From: Citroniella saccharovorans | Lineage (GTDB): Bacteria; Bacillota; Clostridia; Tissierellales; Peptoniphilaceae | Length of the DNA: 64,000 nt | NCBI RefSeq assembly: GCF_035481615.1 | Contig: NZ_JAYKOT010000003.1 | Span: 1,240,001-1,304,000, forward strand | Direction of reading: 5' to 3' | Shown: positions 44,001-51,518 of the stretch, in pieces | Layout: every line of letters starts with the position of its first letter | How positions within the stretch are numbered: position 1 is the stretch's first letter | Position numbers and translations under genes: made by a program | The notes under the pieces: generated by a model | What the model was told of the DNA's origin: nothing | What the model saw: only the letters and a program-made list of their open reading frames with translations | Databases searched by the model: none

Positions 44001-44249
44001 TTCCTTATTTGCATCAATTTGTGTTGTAGTAATAGCTTCATTTAAAAGTAATATAGCCCTTTTTAAATTCCAACTAGGAACTTCTACTTCTTCGTTATCA
44101 TCTGCTTTTTTAGGTAATGTTTCGTCCTTTATTAGCCCTGATGATAAAACTTCAAAATCTCCTTCTTTTTCATTAGCATATACTGTGACATTTGTAAGCG
44201 AGCTTAATATCATAGCTAATGCTAATACAAAAGATAATAGTCTTTTCAT
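38028..44249 (-). CDS. Giant secreted surface protein: leucine-rich repeats, repeat modules, three CWB2 cell-wall anchors
   Basis: About 2073 residues from the ATG at 44249, which has GGGTGAT upstream. Order: Sec signal peptide (about 1-26, KRLLSFVLALAMILSS...VYA); internalin-like leucine-rich repeats (about 125-340); five modules of 115-150 residues sharing a (V/T)(F/Y)(K/R)(L/V)VDxxGN..SAK core (about 460-1190); an Ig-like module; two copies of an ELNF(N/S)FKD module; two Cna-B-like modules; a coiled-coil helix pair (about 1670-1745); a Pro/Lys/Glu-rich spacer; and three CWB2 repeats (about 1800-2073; GDDRYKTAVEI, GKDRFETAVEI, GKDRFETAVKI). CWB2 binds anionic wall polymers non-covalently, so it is displayed on the surface. 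There is no LPXTG motif. A likely adhesin; ligand unknown. Confidence 0.85.
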   Translation of the reverse strand: MKRLLSFVLALAMILSSLTNVTVYANEKEGDFEVLSSGLIKDETLPKKADDNEEVEVPSWNLKRAILLLNEAITTTQIDANKEIVDNTPVTRRMIRRVAHLSPEQCGAHDLKEWQIKVNSAIGLEYAENMTWLSLVYQNLNDFTPIKDCVKLKHLDIRDCSKDGVKIEDISFLNKLTELDFLNIKAARPKDLSPLKKLTKLTYLDMESTKIENADFVKDLKDLEYFNAQFSFVKDLKAFENHTKLQTLLLSAPANKYIHGKELLTDISPVSTLTNLKELDIANHNVKDISALKGLKNLEVFTASNNLIEDLEVLLTLPKLNKVWVQGNTAYPGFETSENTYKEAKKIFNSLSKKVLTKDDLNTLEKLNNESDGVKAFFKKTTLETLKEYAEDLKTKDSVLNKAFENIGVDPLDPETPTDPEVKEKKIIEVIPSGEFTLEKGNDPKTVLPKTVKVKLADAGVITKDEEAKIGTFRRNFKDGLEFGPISIAYKVVDENGNILSSKDYPNLIKVVDKDELGVEYPFISVGDYFEYITEDTNRAFNIEINSNKFEIDGVYSFKQEPCPIHKEGTVGEVIANENKANRHEANKNPELFYVIHVKEKAQAENPKLGINNVGEARTNETITYKVVDSKGNIISAKDNPNLFYARNKDSNTDYDKYPKTDGDYYTIESAGESIDYELKLKSDEYDLVGTYEFGTKYNMTTSAGSISMVYNSNSTPKYYKLPGSNPGEDVFIIKVKAKGEDPGQEPTPDPNPDPGENPNPESSEGLGYVDGKVVFRLVDDKGNKLKASEVANDIKIVLDEFKNLEVDGDLFSHKFSSMTEKYNPLTIKSEKYELVSQNGFEGNFSYIDYGAHLNKVYLNGEEVDVINNDTSKLDAKYFTIIVKEKETSKPDPSEKLGYVDGKVVFKLVDEKGNQLKASEVANDIKIVLDEFKNLEVDGDLFSHKFSSMTEKYNPLTIKSEKYELVSQNGFEGNFSYIDYGAHLNKVYLNGEEVDVINNDTSKLDAKYFTIVVKEKSSGGETPVEPKPEDPSTGFKYVEGSTPGVGKDIKGHEFITFKVLDEGGNQVSAKNYPDMLLTRGEQTGQDPLKVKANEDNFTFNTGYMVDNKYTLVINPTSVFELDGEYKFTVKNDASAGWKDTITTVENTNAGDKTYYKVHEDELNENVFTIHVKAKQEEGLGLNIKSQNLMNFVSLSALPFNTPGALEGDLKDLKVEWDLTNVKDEVGKYEIEGTVILEEGIVNPQELKAKAVLNVVEKPAQNNMDVTIIVTKNNLPFTEELNFNFKDLATNEVKTVKSANGMIKANLEVGHKYELTLDSEDKTIDKITFTIKEEMGPIIEGSGEVLATIEIKDKVAEKEVFATFIVQENNAPYTKELNFSFKDVETGKVTTVDSENAMVNVFLTIGHKYEISLNSEEKTMKPVTIVVGEEYPTLIDSEEPFTNITVEPKKEQDPIEEGKALDKLIVRVLKDGKAEANYQISLIYFDEFGIPNTVLKPKTDKNGEIVIDKLLANGKYQLRPARNANELKFEKDVFEFTTDKNGKVVTIDGKEIKDESEGVITFKGTEPDSDVFEKFDVNFKAVDKDGNPIEGVNFSIMTLAPRFKTLQKVDSDANGNIKFNVEGQKGGKDYSVTISKMAQFMYESEPHSIEFKLDEKGNIKVLDSEEKYGMTFTVFVNDQTHIYDEFKMLYEKAINYLKNQKFEDSEEARMAIKNLEDVIEASKKEIEETIPIYAEGKIEQLKKAMAELKKYEVKEETDPTPGTDPIPGPNPGTKPDPKPEVKPEPKPEEKPEKNIFDGIEKERQAGDDRYKTAVEISKKNFERAETVILVNGEKEADALAASVLAKEKNAPILLIKKDMTPDEVAKEIERLGAKNIILIGGLNSIQEKAVENLKQNITRIAGKDRFETAVEIAKAAGKTEKLILANGISLVDALTASSLAQVENRGIILVNKEEIPKVAKELVEKAKDILIVGGENSVKLGVKADRISGKDRFETAVKIAERAFTEPKQIALANSTAYADALVFGGVTGKVEAPILLTNKDKLPQVVKEYLERNKIEKIFVLGGENSVSENLFK
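41205..41980 (-). repeat. Tandem near-identical 390-bp internal repeat in the surface-protein gene
   Basis: Two copies, about 41205-41594 and 41595-41980, are offset by exactly 390 bp (130 codons). A core of more than 250 bp (for example 41241-41500 versus 41631-41890) differs at only a handful of positions. The outer edges diverge more. The two copies encode modules beginning GYVDGKVVFRLVD and GYVDGKVVFKLVD. Confidence 0.92.
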
Positions 44250-44679
44250 ATAAATCACCCTTTAAATAGTATTTATCATATTAAAGCTCAATAAGTCCCA
44301 ATAATTAAACTATTTTAAGTCACCCCCTAAATAATATTTTTTATAAGTAAAAATATAAGTTTAATTATTGTATTATTAGAAAAGTATAATTAATACTTTA
44401 ATCTAATTTCAATATCTCAAAAAGCTTTAATAGATATTAGATTAATGATAACACTACCATACAATAGAATCAAGATGTAAAATAAGTTTAGATAATAGAA
44501 TATAGAATAAATTTAATATAAATTATTTTAATATTAAAATATTAACTTTTATTAAATAAATCTAGGATTTATAATTTTTATGTATCAAATTTTAAAAAAA
44601 TTATGCATTATATCTTATAAATTGATTAATTTTATCTTTAGCTCCTTAAAATATCCTTAACTTTATATCAAAAAAATTT
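44250..44679. other. AT-rich intergenic region upstream of the surface-protein gene
   Basis: About 430 bp with no open frame of note. The part next to the surface gene holds a G-rich patch (GGGGGTGA on the minus strand near 44323) that looks like a ribosome site without a credible gene. No clear promoter pair with proper spacing was found, although TTATAC- and TAATAC-like -10 elements are frequent. Confidence 0.4.
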
Positions 44680-44707
44680 AAAAAAACCGCCCTATTTCTA
44701 GGACGGT
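44680..44707 (-). terminator. Terminator of the formimidoyltransferase gene
   Basis: ACCGTCCTA/TAGGGCGGT (one G-T pair) followed by T6 on the minus strand, 17 bp after the stop. Confidence 0.85.
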
Positions 44708-44723
44708 CATTAAAAAATTTTCC

Positions 44724-45605
44724 TTACATATAAAATTGTTCAGCTGAGAAATTATCTGTAAGTTTGATATAGAATTGTAGAAGTTCAGTCATAGCATAAA
44801 CTGGAACTGGACCTACAAGTTCTGAATCAATAATATTTACATTATATCTAGTAAGTTCAAATTTGATTGTTTCAAAAACTCTGTGAATAGCAGTTTTTTC
44901 ATAGTTAGTTAAATTCATAGAAACTTGAACGCACTTTCTGTCTGGAATTTCAAGAGCGATGGCTCTAACATATTTGTAACCGCCAGTTTTTTCTCTTACA
45001 GTCTTTACAATTTTCTTTCCAATTTCTATATCTTCTGTGTCAATATTAATATTAAAAGCAATTAGAGGAAATCTTGCACCTGTAACAGTAGCCCCAGATT
45101 TTTTATTAAATTCAAATGGTCCTTCGTCTGGTCTCCAATTTTCGTCTTTCATTTTTTCTTCTAGTGCTTCATATTCACCTTTTCTAATTTTTGGAAGTGA
45201 TTTTCTATCTTCACGAGTAGCTGCATCTTCATAATAGTAAACAGGAACTCCAAGTTCATCTCCTAAGAATTTACCATATTTTCTTGCTATTTCTACTGCT
45301 TCTTCTGTTGTCACATCTTTAACTGGAATAAATGGAACTACGTCAATTGCTCCTTGTCTTGGGTGAGATCCCTTTTGAACAGTCATGTCAATTAATTCAA
45401 CAGCTTTTTTAGATAGTCTCTTAGTTGCTTCTAATACATCTTCTGGACTACCCTTGTAAGTGAAAACTGATCTGTTGTGGTTTGGATCTGAATTAAGTTC
45501 AAGTATTTCAATATTTTCAACTGAAGTTAGTGCATCTTTTATTTGTGAAATTTTATTTTCATCTTTTCCTTCACTAAAGTTTACCTCTGTCATTAATACT
45601 TTCAT
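44724..45605 (-). CDS. ftcD: Glutamate formimidoyltransferase
   Basis: 293 residues from the ATG at 45605, which follows AGGAGGATTTTTT; an in-frame ATG at 45623 precedes that site. It contains the N- and C-terminal formiminotransferase subdomains: LMTEVNFSEGKD, GSHPRQGAIDVVPFIPV with the catalytic histidine region, and GARFPLIAFNINI. It moves the formimino group from N-formimino-glutamate to tetrahydrofolate in histidine degradation, feeding one-carbon units. The cyclodeaminase domain is absent, as usual in bacteria. No hut genes are adjacent. With the gcv operon it suggests amino-acid-derived one-carbon metabolism. Confidence 0.93.
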   Translation of the reverse strand: MKVLMTEVNFSEGKDENKISQIKDALTSVENIEILELNSDPNHNRSVFTYKGSPEDVLEATKRLSKKAVELIDMTVQKGSHPRQGAIDVVPFIPVKDVTTEEAVEIARKYGKFLGDELGVPVYYYEDAATREDRKSLPKIRKGEYEALEEKMKDENWRPDEGPFEFNKKSGATVTGARFPLIAFNINIDTEDIEIGKKIVKTVREKTGGYKYVRAIALEIPDRKCVQVSMNLTNYEKTAIHRVFETIKFELTRYNVNIIDSELVGPVPVYAMTELLQFYIKLTDNFSAEQFYM

Positions 45606-45639
45606 AAAAAATCCTCCTATCATATTTTAACTAGCTAGA

Positions 45640-45978
45640 AAAATATAGAGAAATTCTATAAGCCGTGTTCTGTATTTGATAATCATCTATCTAGTCTTTT
45701 TGTTGCCAAAAAGCTCAAGCGATCCACCTTATAATCACTGACGAGCAACCAGTTTTTTTGATTAATTCGATCTTGCACCGGATGGGGTTTACAGATGACC
45801 CAAGTCACCAAGGGCCATGGTGAGCTCTTACCTCGCCTTTCCACCCTTACTAGAATTTTCTAGCGGTTTATCTCTGTTGCACTATCCTTAAAGTCGCCTT
45901 CACTGGACGTTATCCAGCATCCTGCTCTATGGTGCACGGACTTTCCTCGGCTAAGCCGCGATTATCTGAACTACTCTA
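45640..45978 (-). ncRNA. rnpB: RNase P RNA (type A-like)
   Basis: The minus strand shows the universal core: GAGGAAAGTCCGTGCACC after AATCGCGGC at the 5' end, then GAAAGGCGAGGTAAGAGCTCACC, CATCCGGTGCAAG and the 3' ACAGAACACGGCTTA. The ends pair as P1 (TAGAG...GTTC near 45978 with GAAT...CTCTA near 45646). The GGTAAGAGCTCACC hairpin (P13/P14 region) points to the type A form, not the Bacillus type B. It cuts 5' leaders from tRNA precursors. A short T run follows the 3' arm. Confidence 0.95.
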
Positions 45979-45985
45979 CACATAT

Positions 45986-46014
45986 ATAATACCATTTTCT
46001 CTTTAAATATTAAA
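45986..46014 (-). promoter_or_regulatory. Probable promoter of rnpB
   Basis: TTTAAT and TATTAT on the minus strand with a 17-bp spacer; the start would fall at about 45979, matching the P1 5' end. The -35 is weak. Confidence 0.6.
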
Positions 46015-46018
46015 GATT

Positions 46019-46783
46019 CTAAATAGAAATTCTTATATCTTTTTTCTTATTTACAAAAACTTCGATATTAAAGTTTTCTAAAAAATTTTTGAAAATATCT
46101 ACGACAATATTTTCTGATGGAAAATGGCCAACATCTATTAAATTAAGTTTTGATTCACTTGCCCAAAAAATTTCAAACTCTCCAAATTCAGATGATATAA
46201 GTGTGTCGATTCCTTTTTCAATGCATTCTCCAATAAAATCATCACCAGAGCCAGGAATATATCCAATTTTATTTGGCTTTACGCCTGCATCTACGAAATA
46301 GCATGAATTAGAATTTAGTTTCTCCTTAACATAATTTGCTAAAAATGGAAGACTTTCAAATTCTTTTTCCCCATACCTTCCATAGCCGCAGCCTCTATCA
46401 TTTTCTAATATAATATTTGAAAAATTAAATCCAAGAATCTCTCCTAAATAATCACTTAAACCTCCCTTACACGCATCTAAATTTGTGTGGGCTGAATAGA
46501 CGCCAATTCCTTCTCTTATAGCTTGCTTTATAAATTCTTTTATGAAAAGATCATCATTTAGATTTCTATGTTTTAAAAAAAATGGTGGATGATGAGTAAA
46601 AATCATATTTGCCCCTCTACTCCTTGCAAGCTCTAGAGAGTGTCTATCTAAATTTAAACTAACTACTGCTTTTGTTACTTCTTCCTCCAAAGGAGATATT
46701 TGAAGTCCGGAGTTGTCAAAATCCTCTTGGAGATAAAGTGGAGCAAATTTTTCAAATTCTTTAATTAAATCTTTATAATTCAT
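46019..46783 (-). CDS. Nif3-like dinuclear metal-centre protein
   Basis: 254 residues of the YqfO/Nif3 family. Metal-ligand motifs are MIFTHHPPFF, AHTNLDACKGGLSDYLGE and the C-terminal DVGHFPSE. The family forms hexamers with two metals per subunit; YbgI-type members are proposed to be hydrolases, but the role is unsettled. It overlaps trmK by 11 bp, as in many Firmicutes where trmK and nif3 pair up after rpoD. Confidence 0.92.
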   Translation of the reverse strand: MNYKDLIKEFEKFAPLYLQEDFDNSGLQISPLEEEVTKAVVSLNLDRHSLELARSRGANMIFTHHPPFFLKHRNLNDDLFIKEFIKQAIREGIGVYSAHTNLDACKGGLSDYLGEILGFNFSNIILENDRGCGYGRYGEKEFESLPFLANYVKEKLNSNSCYFVDAGVKPNKIGYIPGSGDDFIGECIEKGIDTLISSEFGEFEIFWASESKLNLIDVGHFPSENIVVDIFKNFLENFNIEVFVNKKKDIRISI

Positions 46784-47444
46784 ATCTTTTTAATGCCCTT
46801 TCGATTAAAATTAATTCCTTCTCTATTTGCTTTTTTCTATTATCAGATATATTTTCTTTTTCTCTAATAAAAATATACCTATCCTTTTCTTTTTTTAAAT
46901 AATTTAAGGTGTTTTTATCTTTTTTTTCAAGTAAAATTTTTGAGTATTTTAACTCATAATCCTTATAATCTTCTTTCTGTCCAAAAGTAGCTTTAATTAT
47001 ATTGTAGTAGTATCCATCCTCGACTACGCTTACCTCATCTAAAATCTTAAACCCATTAATTAGTAAATATTCTCTAAGTTCATAAATAGTTGTATTGGGC
47101 TGAAATATATAATACTTGGCTTTTTCCCTGTAAGGCTTAGCTTTTTCCAAAATATTTATTATAAGTCTTGCCCCCATGCCGCAAATACTAACATACTCAG
47201 CTTCATTATCAATTAAATATTCCAAGCCGTCTTGTAGTTTTGTTTCTATCTTAGAATTTTTATCTAGTTTAGATTTTAATTTATTTAAAGAGTCTATAGA
47301 AATATCTGTTGCTACGATTTTTTCAAAATTTCTATTTTCTTCTAAAAAAAGAGGAAGATAACCATGATCAGTTCCAACATCTAGTATAGATGATTCCTTT
47401 TCAATTAAGTTACTTACCTCTTTAAGTCTTTTACTTATATTCAT
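46773..47444 (-). CDS. trmK: tRNA (adenine22-N1)-methyltransferase TrmK
   Basis: 223 residues with a Rossmann-type SAM domain: SILDVGTDHGYLPLFL (motif I, about 20-35), VATDISIDSLNKLK, and VSICGMGARLIINIL. A C-terminal coiled coil (about 165-215) is typical of TrmK. It methylates A22 in tRNAs with G13/A22. It overlaps rpoD by 1 bp. Confidence 0.93.
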   Translation of the reverse strand: MNISKRLKEVSNLIEKESSILDVGTDHGYLPLFLEENRNFEKIVATDISIDSLNKLKSKLDKNSKIETKLQDGLEYLIDNEAEYVSICGMGARLIINILEKAKPYREKAKYYIFQPNTTIYELREYLLINGFKILDEVSVVEDGYYYNIIKATFGQKEDYKDYELKYSKILLEKKDKNTLNYLKKEKDRYIFIREKENISDNRKKQIEKELILIERALKRYEL

Positions 47445-48649
47445 TATTCTAAGAAATCCTTTAATTTTTGACTTCTTGATGGATGCTTTAATTTTCTTAA
47501 AGCCTTTGCTTCAATTTGACGAATTCTCTCTCTTGTTACATCAAATTCTTTTCCAACTTCTTCTAATGTTCTAGGTGTGCCATCAGTTAACCCAAAACGT
47601 AATTCTAAAACCTTTCTCTCCCTATCAGTTAAGGTTGATAAAATTTCATCTAGTTTTTCTCTAAGCATAGTATAGTTAGCAGCTTCATCTGGAGCAACTG
47701 CTGTTTCATCTTCTATAAAATCTCCAAGATGAGAATCTTCCTCTTCTCCTATTGGAGTTTCTAAAGAAACTGGTTCTTGTGCAATCTTTCTAACTTCTCT
47801 AACCCTTTGTTCGTCAATTCCCATTTCCTTAGCTATTTCTGCATTAGTTGGATCACGTCCAAGTTCTTGAAGTAGTTGTCTTTGAACTCTAACAAGCTTA
47901 TTAATAGTTTCAACCATGTGAACAGGAATTCTAATTGTTCTAGACTGATCTGCAATCGCTCTAGTTATAGCCTGTCTAATCCACCATGTTGCATAAGTTG
48001 AAAATTTAAAACCTCTAGTATAATCAAATTTATCCACAGCTTTCATTAGCCCCATATTGCCTTCTTGAATAAGATCTAAAAACTGCATTCCCCTACCAAC
48101 ATATCTTTTAGCAATACTTACAACTAGTCTAAGATTAGTTTCAGCAAGTCTTCTTTTGGCTTTAATATCTCCCTCTTCCATTCTCTTAGCTAGGCTAACT
48201 TCTTCTTCGGCAGTTAATAGAGGAATTTTGCCTATTTCCTTAAGGTACATCTTAACAGGATCTTCTACTGAATAAGAGGAAATGTTTTGTGCCTTCTTAA
48301 GAATATCATTCGGCTTAGATTTTTTCCCATCATCATCTATATCTTCATCATCTTCAAAAAGTGATTCATCTTCTTCAATGTCGTCTTCGTCACTTTCTTC
48401 CTTCTCATCATCGTCGAAATCATCACTTGAGTCTTCTTTTTCTATTTCGTCATCTTCCTCAAGTTCATAACCCATATTTAAGAGTTCTTTTTTTATATCT
48501 TCAAGTTCTTCATCTGAAAGCTCAGATATTCCCTCAACATTTTCAAACTTAGAATAAAGAATTATACCACTTTCTTCTCCAAGCAATTTAAGATCCTCTA
48601 ATATCTGACTTTTTATCTCATCATATTCTTCAAAATTAATCTCAGTCAT
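47444..48649 (-). CDS. rpoD: RNA polymerase primary sigma factor (sigma A)
   Basis: 401 residues. Region 1.1-like start, then a very acidic stretch (about 60-115, Asp/Glu/Ser-rich), region 1.2 SSYSVEDPVKMYLKEIGKIPLL, region 2 VGRGMQFLDLIQEGNMGLMKAVDKFDY-type and FSTYATWWIRQAITRAIADQ, region 3, and region 4 with TLEEVGKEFDVTRERIRQIEAKALRKL. It recognises TTGACA/TATAAT promoters, consistent with those found in this window. It lies in the dgt-dnaG-rpoD operon. Confidence 0.98.
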   Translation of the reverse strand: MTEINFEEYDEIKSQILEDLKLLGEESGIILYSKFENVEGISELSDEELEDIKKELLNMGYELEEDDEIEKEDSSDDFDDDEKEESDEDDIEEDESLFEDDEDIDDDGKKSKPNDILKKAQNISSYSVEDPVKMYLKEIGKIPLLTAEEEVSLAKRMEEGDIKAKRRLAETNLRLVVSIAKRYVGRGMQFLDLIQEGNMGLMKAVDKFDYTRGFKFSTYATWWIRQAITRAIADQSRTIRIPVHMVETINKLVRVQRQLLQELGRDPTNAEIAKEMGIDEQRVREVRKIAQEPVSLETPIGEEEDSHLGDFIEDETAVAPDEAANYTMLREKLDEILSTLTDRERKVLELRFGLTDGTPRTLEEVGKEFDVTRERIRQIEAKALRKLKHPSRSQKLKDFLE

Positions 48650-48668
48650 ATAAACTCCTTCCTATGGA

Positions 48669-50405
48669 TTATCTCTTTCTAAGAATCATATCAATTTCAA
48701 AAATTCTTCTTAGAATCTCGATTTTTTCATCTTCTTTATCATCTAAAGAATCAATTAAACTTAAATCTCTTTGTAGTTTTTTCTTCTCTAGACTAAGATT
48801 TAAATTTTTAAGCCTAAGAGAAAACTCAAAAAACAAGTTACTCCTTACATAGCCCTCGTAAAGAGTTCTTAAGAAAATTTTAATTTCTTCATCATCTATA
48901 TCAGAAGATAACTTTTCTATTTTATCATTAAAAGGTAAGTCTTGTAAAGTTAAAAGCTTTTCTAGAATCTCTCTTAGATTATATTCGCTTATAAAATAAT
49001 CCATTTTATATATTTCACTTAATTTTTTCGGGTCCTCAATTGAAAAATAAAGGGCTGTTTTAAAATACTCATCTAGGTCTTTCTTTAAGATATCTAAATT
49101 ATCTTCCTTGCTATTTAGATCTTTTTTTATATCTTTAATAGCATTTATGTCTTTTCTTAAAGAATTTTCATCAATTCCAGTTTTTTCAGAAATAATCCTT
49201 AAGTAGTCATCTCTTTGAATTTCAGATGGAAGAAAATTTAAAAAATCTTTTAATTTAAAAAGAACTTCTCTTAGCTTTCTGTCATCTTTACTATCAAAGT
49301 TTTTAAGAATATTATTTAAAAGAAAATCTTTAGAATCAATTGCATTTTCTAGTCTTAATTCAAATCCTTCCTTGCCATATTCCTTTACATATTCATCAGG
49401 ATCTAGTCCACCTTCCAAAGTAACAATCTTTGGAGAAATAGAAATTTCTTTAAAAACATCTATAGCTTTTAAAGCGGCATTCTGGCCAGCATTATCGTCG
49501 TCATAACAAATATAAATCTCTTTCGCAAGTCTTTTTATAAGTTTTGCCTGAGAGTTTGTAAGAGCTGTACCTAAAGCTGCTATCGCATAATCTATACCCA
49601 TACTGTGTAGGGATATAACATCAATATACCCTTCTACCAAAAGAATTTTTTCTCTATTGTTAGACTTATAAATTTTATCAATAGCATAAAGAGAAGATCC
49701 CTTATGGTAAATTAAGCTCTCCTTAGAATTAATATATTTAGCCTTGGATTTAAAAGAAATATCCCTACCACCAAAGCCTATAAACCTCCTATTTTTATCT
49801 AAAATTGGGAAAATGATCCTATCCCTATATTTATCATAAATTTTTCCAGATTCAGACCTTCCAACTAGTCCAAGTTCAATTAAATCTTCATCTTTTACTC
49901 CATGGCTATGAAAGTAGTTATAAAGTGAATCCCATGAACTATCAGCATATCCTATAAAAAATTTATTTACCTCTGCTAAGCCTAGTCCTCTTTCCTTCAA
50001 ATAATTTAGCGGATTTTTATATTGAAAAAGTGACTTATAGAAAAACCTTGCAGCTTCCTTATTAATTCTATATAAAAGCTTCTCCCTTTTATAATCTCTA
50101 AAATCTCCACCAGAATCTTCATGGCTGATGCCTAAATCATCCAAAAGCTGACCAACTGCTTCAGAAAAAGATAAATTATCCCTAAGCATAATAAAACTTA
50201 TTATATCTCCAGACTTTCCGCAGCCAAAGCATTTAAAATACTGATTTTCTTCAGAAACAACAAAAGAAGGCGTTTTTTCCTTATGAAAAGGACAAAGTCC
50301 TTTATAATTTTTCCCAGTTCTTTTTAATTCAACAAATCTACCAACATAATCGACAATATTTGTAGATTCTTTTGCCCTCTGAACTAAATCTTTTGAAAAT
50401 CTCAA
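48669..50405 (-). CDS. dnaG: DNA primase
   Basis: 578 residues: N-terminal CHC2 zinc finger (C38, H41, C59, C62), then the TOPRIM catalytic domain (LLVEGYIDVISLHSMG and YICYDDDNAGQNAALKAI with the metal-binding acidic residues), and a diverged helicase-binding C-terminus. It makes RNA primers for replication. It overlaps dgt by 4 bp and lies 19 bp before rpoD. Confidence 0.97.
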   Translation of the reverse strand: MRFSKDLVQRAKESTNIVDYVGRFVELKRTGKNYKGLCPFHKEKTPSFVVSEENQYFKCFGCGKSGDIISFIMLRDNLSFSEAVGQLLDDLGISHEDSGGDFRDYKREKLLYRINKEAARFFYKSLFQYKNPLNYLKERGLGLAEVNKFFIGYADSSWDSLYNYFHSHGVKDEDLIELGLVGRSESGKIYDKYRDRIIFPILDKNRRFIGFGGRDISFKSKAKYINSKESLIYHKGSSLYAIDKIYKSNNREKILLVEGYIDVISLHSMGIDYAIAALGTALTNSQAKLIKRLAKEIYICYDDDNAGQNAALKAIDVFKEISISPKIVTLEGGLDPDEYVKEYGKEGFELRLENAIDSKDFLLNNILKNFDSKDDRKLREVLFKLKDFLNFLPSEIQRDDYLRIISEKTGIDENSLRKDINAIKDIKKDLNSKEDNLDILKKDLDEYFKTALYFSIEDPKKLSEIYKMDYFISEYNLREILEKLLTLQDLPFNDKIEKLSSDIDDEEIKIFLRTLYEGYVRSNLFFEFSLRLKNLNLSLEKKKLQRDLSLIDSLDDKEDEKIEILRRIFEIDMILRKR

Positions 50406-51439
50406 TTCTCATACCCCCAAGATTTAGGAATAAAGAGATCAGAAAAAATATAGCTTGCATACTTATCTGTCATACCCGCCACATAATCCGTAACAATTCT
50501 ATGATCGGACTGATCATCATCCTTATATTTTTCATAAATTTCCAAATGAGATTTTGGAAGACGACTTAGATCTTTAAGATAATAATTATATATCTGTTCA
50601 AGAATAAACTCAGCCTTTTTAGCCTCTTTTTTTACTTTTTTGTCTAAATAAACTCTTTCAAACATAAACTCTCTAAGTTCAGCCATACTTTTTTCTACCT
50701 CTTTTGACATAGCAATAAAATCCTTATCATAAGAGTTGTAAATAATATCTTTAACTAATGTGTCAAGTCTATCTGAACCCTTATATCCCAAAGTTTTTCT
50801 TATATTTAATGGAATATCCTCATCCTTAAGAATTCCAGCTCTTTTTGCATCATCAAAATCGTGATTTATATAGGCAATTCTATCAGAATATTTTACAAGT
50901 TTTCCTTCAAGAGTTTTTGCCAATCTATCTTTACTGTGATTTACAATTCCATCTATTACCTCAAAGGTTAGATTAAGTCCAGGATAAGGCTTTTGCGTTC
51001 TTTCTAAGTACTCTACGACTTTTTTTGATTGAAGATAGTGTTTAAATCCATTAGGATTAAGTTTATTCAAAGCCTCTTCACCAATATGTCCAAATGGCGT
51101 ATGACCTAAATCATGGCCAAGTGCAATAGCCTCAACTAAATCTTCATTGAGCCTTAATCCTCTAGCAATAGTTCTTGCTATCTGGCAAACTTCAAGCGTA
51201 TGTGTAAGTCTAGTTCTATAATGATCAATCTCAGGAGAAATAAAAACCTGTGTTTTGTGTTTAAGCCTCCTAAAAGATTTAGAGTGAATAATTCTATCCC
51301 TGTCTCTTTGAAAATCTCCCCTCACCTCTGATGGACTCTCTTCATATACTCTGCCTTTAGAGTTTCTATCTAAAAAAGCATATTTAGAATATATTTTTTC
51401 CCTATCATCTAAAATTCTCTGTCTAATATCTAATTTCAT
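50402..51439 (-). CDS. dgt: Deoxyguanosinetriphosphate triphosphohydrolase-like protein (HD domain)
   Basis: 345 residues from the ATG at 51439 (KLDIRQRILDDREKIYSKYA), preceded by GGAGTGAG; a longer in-frame start at 51511 lies inside the terminator and is unlikely. HD-domain motifs: RTRLTHTLEVCQIA, EAIALGHDLGHTPFGHIGEEAL and the later RIAYINHDFDDA. The family hydrolyses dNTPs to nucleoside and triphosphate. It precedes dnaG in the replication/transcription operon. Confidence 0.93.
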   Translation of the reverse strand: MKLDIRQRILDDREKIYSKYAFLDRNSKGRVYEESPSEVRGDFQRDRDRIIHSKSFRRLKHKTQVFISPEIDHYRTRLTHTLEVCQIARTIARGLRLNEDLVEAIALGHDLGHTPFGHIGEEALNKLNPNGFKHYLQSKKVVEYLERTQKPYPGLNLTFEVIDGIVNHSKDRLAKTLEGKLVKYSDRIAYINHDFDDAKRAGILKDEDIPLNIRKTLGYKGSDRLDTLVKDIIYNSYDKDFIAMSKEVEKSMAELREFMFERVYLDKKVKKEAKKAEFILEQIYNYYLKDLSRLPKSHLEIYEKYKDDDQSDHRIVTDYVAGMTDKYASYIFSDLFIPKSWGYEN

Positions 51440-51478
51440 AAACTCACTCCACTCAATCTCTTTATACCCCTTTTTATG

Positions 51479-51511
51479 TAAAAAGTGGGCAAAATTAAAA
51501 ATTTTGCCCAC
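51479..51511 (-). terminator. Terminator of the era-recO-glyQS-ppsR operon
   Basis: A perfect 11-bp stem GTGGGCAAAAT/ATTTTGCCCAC followed by T5 on the minus strand, 8 bp after the ppsR stop. Confidence 0.9.
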
Positions 51512-51518
51512 ATATTTT

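Noticed and set aside
48282..48470. Ser-rich plus-strand open frame at the rpoD acidic region
   Set aside because: It is the antisense reading of Asp/Glu codons in the sigma-factor linker and has no start signals.
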